Part shown: one piece after another, positions 61,342 through 64,000 of the stretch | How positions within the stretch are numbered: position 1 is the first letter of the stretch | How the letters are laid out: every line of letters starts with the position of its first letter | Assembly: GCF_029227915.1 (NCBI RefSeq) | Contig: NC_079878.1 | Span: 6,882,001-6,946,000 of the forward strand | Length of the DNA stretch: 64,000 nt | DNA from: Hydractinia symbiolongicarpus | Lineage: Eukaryota; Cnidaria; Hydrozoa; Anthoathecata; Hydractiniidae | Reading direction: 5' to 3' | Translations under genes and position numbers: made by a program | Notes under the pieces: generated by a model | The model's database searches: none | Seen by the model: the letters and a program-made list of their open reading frames with translations, nothing else | Told to the model about the DNA's origin: nothing

Positions 61342-61415
61342 TGGCCAGTGTGGGGCCCGAACCCACGACATTCGCGTTATTAGCACGACGCTCTAGCCGA
61401 CTGAGCTAACCGGCC
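61342..61415 (-). tRNA. tRNA-Ile(AAT), unit 89, A58G and broken terminator
   Basis: A58 is G (61357) and the T4 terminator is interrupted (61339, TTTT to TTAT). Both B box and termination are affected, so this is a likely weak copy. Confidence 0.83.
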
Positions 61416-63426
61416 GTGAACGCGTGAACACGGACTCACTTCCTAAGTCAACTCTAAGCAAAATACTTTTATTTTTTTACTCAAAACGTTACCGTCATAT
61501 TTCTCACGCTTTGATACGAGTCCAAGCAATGCAAATAGCCGCAACCCGCTCGAAAGAGGAGTCATGTTAGGCCAACTTTAAACGGACATTCCCTGAAAGC
61601 CCTCGGAGAGATTTGAACTCTCGACCCCTGGTTTACAAGACCAGTGCTCTAACCCCTGAGCTACGAAGGCACGCGATCCTTGCCAAATACGAAAAGTCGG
61701 TGCATCAGGCAAAACAGGCCAGTTGCAACGTGTACTTGCCATAAAGTGATACCGTCAATGCCCTACTGGACCATGACTATTCTAATCACGGACCTCAGCA
61801 TTCCCGTTAACATCCACGGGCTCCAGTGGCGTAGTCGGTTAGCGCGTCGTACTTATAAGTCAGTATCGACAAAGACATGCGAAGATCGGGAGTTCGAGCC
61901 TCCCCTGGAGCAAGGTTTCTTTTCATGCGCCGTCAACACACGCCACAGCACGGGCAGATCACCAGTAAAATCTAGCAACGTGGCAGTGCACCCAGGTTGT
62001 TTTGATCCCGTCAACGTGACGGCAAAGCCCGTAAAATGGCCAGTGTGGGGCTCGAACCCACGACATTCGCGTTATTAGCACGACGCTCTAGCCGACTGAG
62101 CTAACCGGCCGTGAACGCGTGAACACGGACTCACTTCCTAAGTCAACTCTAAGCAAAATACTTTTATTTTTTTACTCAAAACGTTACCGTCATATTTCTC
62201 ACGCTTTGATACGAGTCCAAGCAATGCAAATAGCCGCAACCCGCTCGAAAGAGGAGTCATGTTAGGCCAACTTTAAACGGACATTCCCTGAAAGCCCTCG
62301 GAGAGATTTGAACTCTCGACCCCTGGTTTACAAGACCAGTGCTCTAACCCCTGAGCTACGAAGGCACGCGATCCTTGCCAAATACGAAAAGTCGGTGCAT
62401 CAGGCAAAACAGGCCAGTTGCAACGTGTACTTGCCATAAAGTGATACCGTCAATGCCCTACTGGACCATGACTATTCTAATCACGGACCTCAGCTTTCCC
62501 GTTAACATCCACGGGCTCCAGTGGCGTAGTCGGTTAGCGCGTCGTACTTATAAGTCAGTATCGACAAAGACATGCGAAGATCGGGAGTTCGAGCCTCCCC
62601 TGGAGCAAGGTTTCTTTTCATGCGCCGTCAACACACGCCACAGCACGGGCAGATCACCAGTAAAATCTAGCAACGTGGCAGTGCACCCAGGTTGTTTTGA
62701 TCCCGTCAACGTGACGGCAAAGCCCGTAAAATGGCCAGTGTGGGGCTCGAACCCACGACATTCGCGTTATTAGCACGACGCTCTAGCCGACTGAGCTAAC
62801 CGGCCGTGAACGCGTGAACACGGACTCACTTCCTAAGTCAACTCTAAGCAAAATACTTTTATTTTTTTACTCAAAACGTTACCGTCATATTTCTCACGCT
62901 TTGATACGAGTCCAAGCAATGCAAATAGCCGCAACCCGCTCGAAAGAGGAGTCATGTTAGGCCAACTTTAAACGGACATTCCCTGAAAGCCCTCGGAGAG
63001 ATTTGAACTCTCGACCCCTGGTTTACAAGACCAGTGCTCTAACCCCTGAGCTACGAAGGCACGCGATCCTTGCCAAATACGAAAAGTCGGTGCATCAGGC
63101 AAAACAGGCCAGTTGCAACGTGTACTTGCCATAAAGTGATACCGTCAATGCCCTACTGGACCATGACTATTCTAATCACGGACCTCAGCTTTCCCGTTAA
63201 CATCCACGGGCTCCAGTGGCGTAGTCGGTTAGCGCGTCGTACTTATAAGTCAGTATCGACAAAGACATGCGAAGATCGGGAGTTCGAGCCTCCCCTGGAG
63301 CAAGTTTTCTTTTCATGCGCCGTCAACACACGCCACAGCACGGGCAGATCACCAGTAAAATCTAGCAACGTGGCAGTGCACCCAGGTTGTTTTGATCCCG
63401 TCAACGTGACGGCAAAGCCCGTAAAA

Positions 63427-63500
63427 TGGCCAGTGTGGGGCTCGAACCCACGACATTCGAGTTATTAGCACGACGCTCTAGCCGACTGAGCTAACCGGCC
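63427..63500 (-). tRNA. tRNA-Ile(AAT), unit 92, G40U
   Basis: U30-U40 mismatch in the anticodon stem (63460). Last Ile(AAT) copy in the window. Confidence 0.85.
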
Positions 63501-63904
63501 GTGAACGCGTGAACACGGACTCACTTCCTAAGTCAACTCTAAGCAAAATACTTTTATTTTTTTACTTAAAACGTTACCGTCATATTTCTCACGCTTTGAT
63601 ACGAGTCCAAGCAATGCAAATAGCCGCAACCCGCTCGAAAGAGGAGTCATGTTAGGCCAACTTTAAACGGACATTCCCTGAAAGCCCTCGGAGAGATTTG
63701 AACTCTCGACCCCTGGTTTACAAGACCAGTGCTCTAACCCCTGAGCTACGAAGGCACGCGATCCTTGCCAAATACGAAAAGTCGGTGCATCAGGCAAAAC
63801 AGGCCAGTTGCAACGTGTACTTGCCATAAAGTGATACCGTCAATGCCCTACTGGACCATGACTATTCTAATCACGGACCTCAGCTTTCCCGTTAACATCC
63901 ACGG

Positions 63905-63997
63905 GCTCCAGTGGCGTAGTCGGTTAGCGCGTCGTACTTATAAGTCAGTATCGACAAAGACATGCGAAGATCGGGAGTTCGAGCCTCCCCTGGAGCA
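63905..63997 (+). tRNA. tRNA-Ile(TAT), unit 92, last copy
   Basis: Complete consensus gene with intron; the window ends 3 bases after it, before its terminator. Confidence 0.95.
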
Positions 63998-64000
63998 AGT

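Larger units (their letters stand above)
1..64000. repeat. Tandem tRNA gene array, 695-bp unit, 92 copies
   Basis: The whole window is one head-to-tail repeat with period 695 bp. A unit begins at the cagtgcacccagg sequence (S). Genes lie at S+53..S+126 (tRNA-Ile AAT, minus), S+309..S+381 (tRNA-Thr TGT, minus) and S+531..S+623 (tRNA-Ile TAT, plus). Only five units differ from 695 bp: unit 17 (694), unit 19 (694), unit 53 (683), and units 68 and 69 (766 each). The last unit is cut by the window edge after 627 bp. Copies differ from consensus by roughly zero to eight substitutions. No non-repeat sequence is present, so neither end of the array is inside the window. Such uniformity is expected from concerted evolution by unequal crossing-over and gene conversion; it also makes copy number dependent on assembly quality. 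Confidence 0.99.
48084..64000. repeat. Array segment F, units 70-92 (last partial)
   Basis: Unit n starts at 48084+695(n-70), with genes at the standard offsets. Units 76, 77, 82-86 and 90 look like consensus. The final unit (63374-64000) ends 2 bases after its tRNA-Ile(TAT) plus one spacer base, so all three of its genes are complete. Units 91 and 92 share a G-to-T change at S+626 that lengthens the T run after tRNA-Ile(TAT). Confidence 0.95.

Noticed and set aside
1-64000. CRISPR array
   Set aside because: The repeat is 695 bp with no short repeat and variable spacer structure, no cas genes are present, and the tRNAs are eukaryotic.
1-64000. tRNA-derived SINE cluster
   Set aside because: Units are head-to-tail with complete, structurally sound tRNAs on both strands. 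There are no poly-A tails, target-site duplications or LINE-related 3' ends.
1-64000. 5S rRNA or histone genes within the unit
   Set aside because: Spacers are at most 182 bp in standard units, and no 5S-like sequence or coding frame was recognised.

Overview
The window is a single tandem satellite of tRNA genes. From base 1 to base 64000 it is a head-to-tail array of one unit, normally 695 bp: 91 complete units and a 627-bp partial one. There is no unique flanking DNA on either side and no credible protein-coding gene. Each unit carries three RNA polymerase III genes: tRNA-Ile(AAT) on the minus strand, tRNA-Thr(TGT) on the minus strand, and an intron-containing tRNA-Ile(TAT) on the plus strand. 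That makes 92 copies of each and 276 tRNA loci in 64 kb. I call the first base of the unit S (S=1 for unit 1). In a standard unit the genes are Ile(AAT) S+53..S+126 (-), Thr(TGT) S+309..S+381 (-) and Ile(TAT) S+531..S+623 (+).

The source is a eukaryotic nuclear genome. CCA is not encoded, tRNA-Ile has an A34 (AAT) anticodon, tRNA-Ile(TAT) has a 19-nt intron one base 3' of the anticodon, and two of the three genes end in T4 Pol III terminators. The tRNA bodies look metazoan, and a perfect octamer motif (ATGCAAAT) in nearly every unit fits an animal. The species cannot be named from this sequence.

Layout: units 1-17 (1-11814) are the most heterogeneous part. Units 18-19 (11815-13203) carry private changes and one 1-bp loss. 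Units 20-53 (13204-36821) are in constant phase, include a duplicated 3-unit block, and end in a unit with a rearranged tRNA-Thr. Units 54-67 (36822-46551) include one unit (60) with an Ile-to-Val anticodon change. Units 68-69 (46552-48083) are 766 bp long through a 71-bp internal duplication. Units 70-92 (48084-64000) include five consecutive units (82-86) in which I see no difference from consensus.

Thr and Ile(TAT) are divergently arranged (149-bp spacer), Ile(TAT) and the next Ile(AAT) converge (124-bp spacer), and Thr lies upstream of Ile(AAT) on the minus strand (182-bp spacer holding an octamer and an AT-rich tract). Most copies are intact, but about 40 carry changes at conserved positions. 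These include two copies with a TTT anticodon that also creates an internal Pol III stop, one copy with an AAC anticodon, and one clear tRNA-Thr pseudogene. Variants shared at exact multiples of 695 bp (1, 3, 4 and 10 units) record unequal exchange and local homogenisation. All base differences were read by eye; an alignment would be needed to find any I missed.
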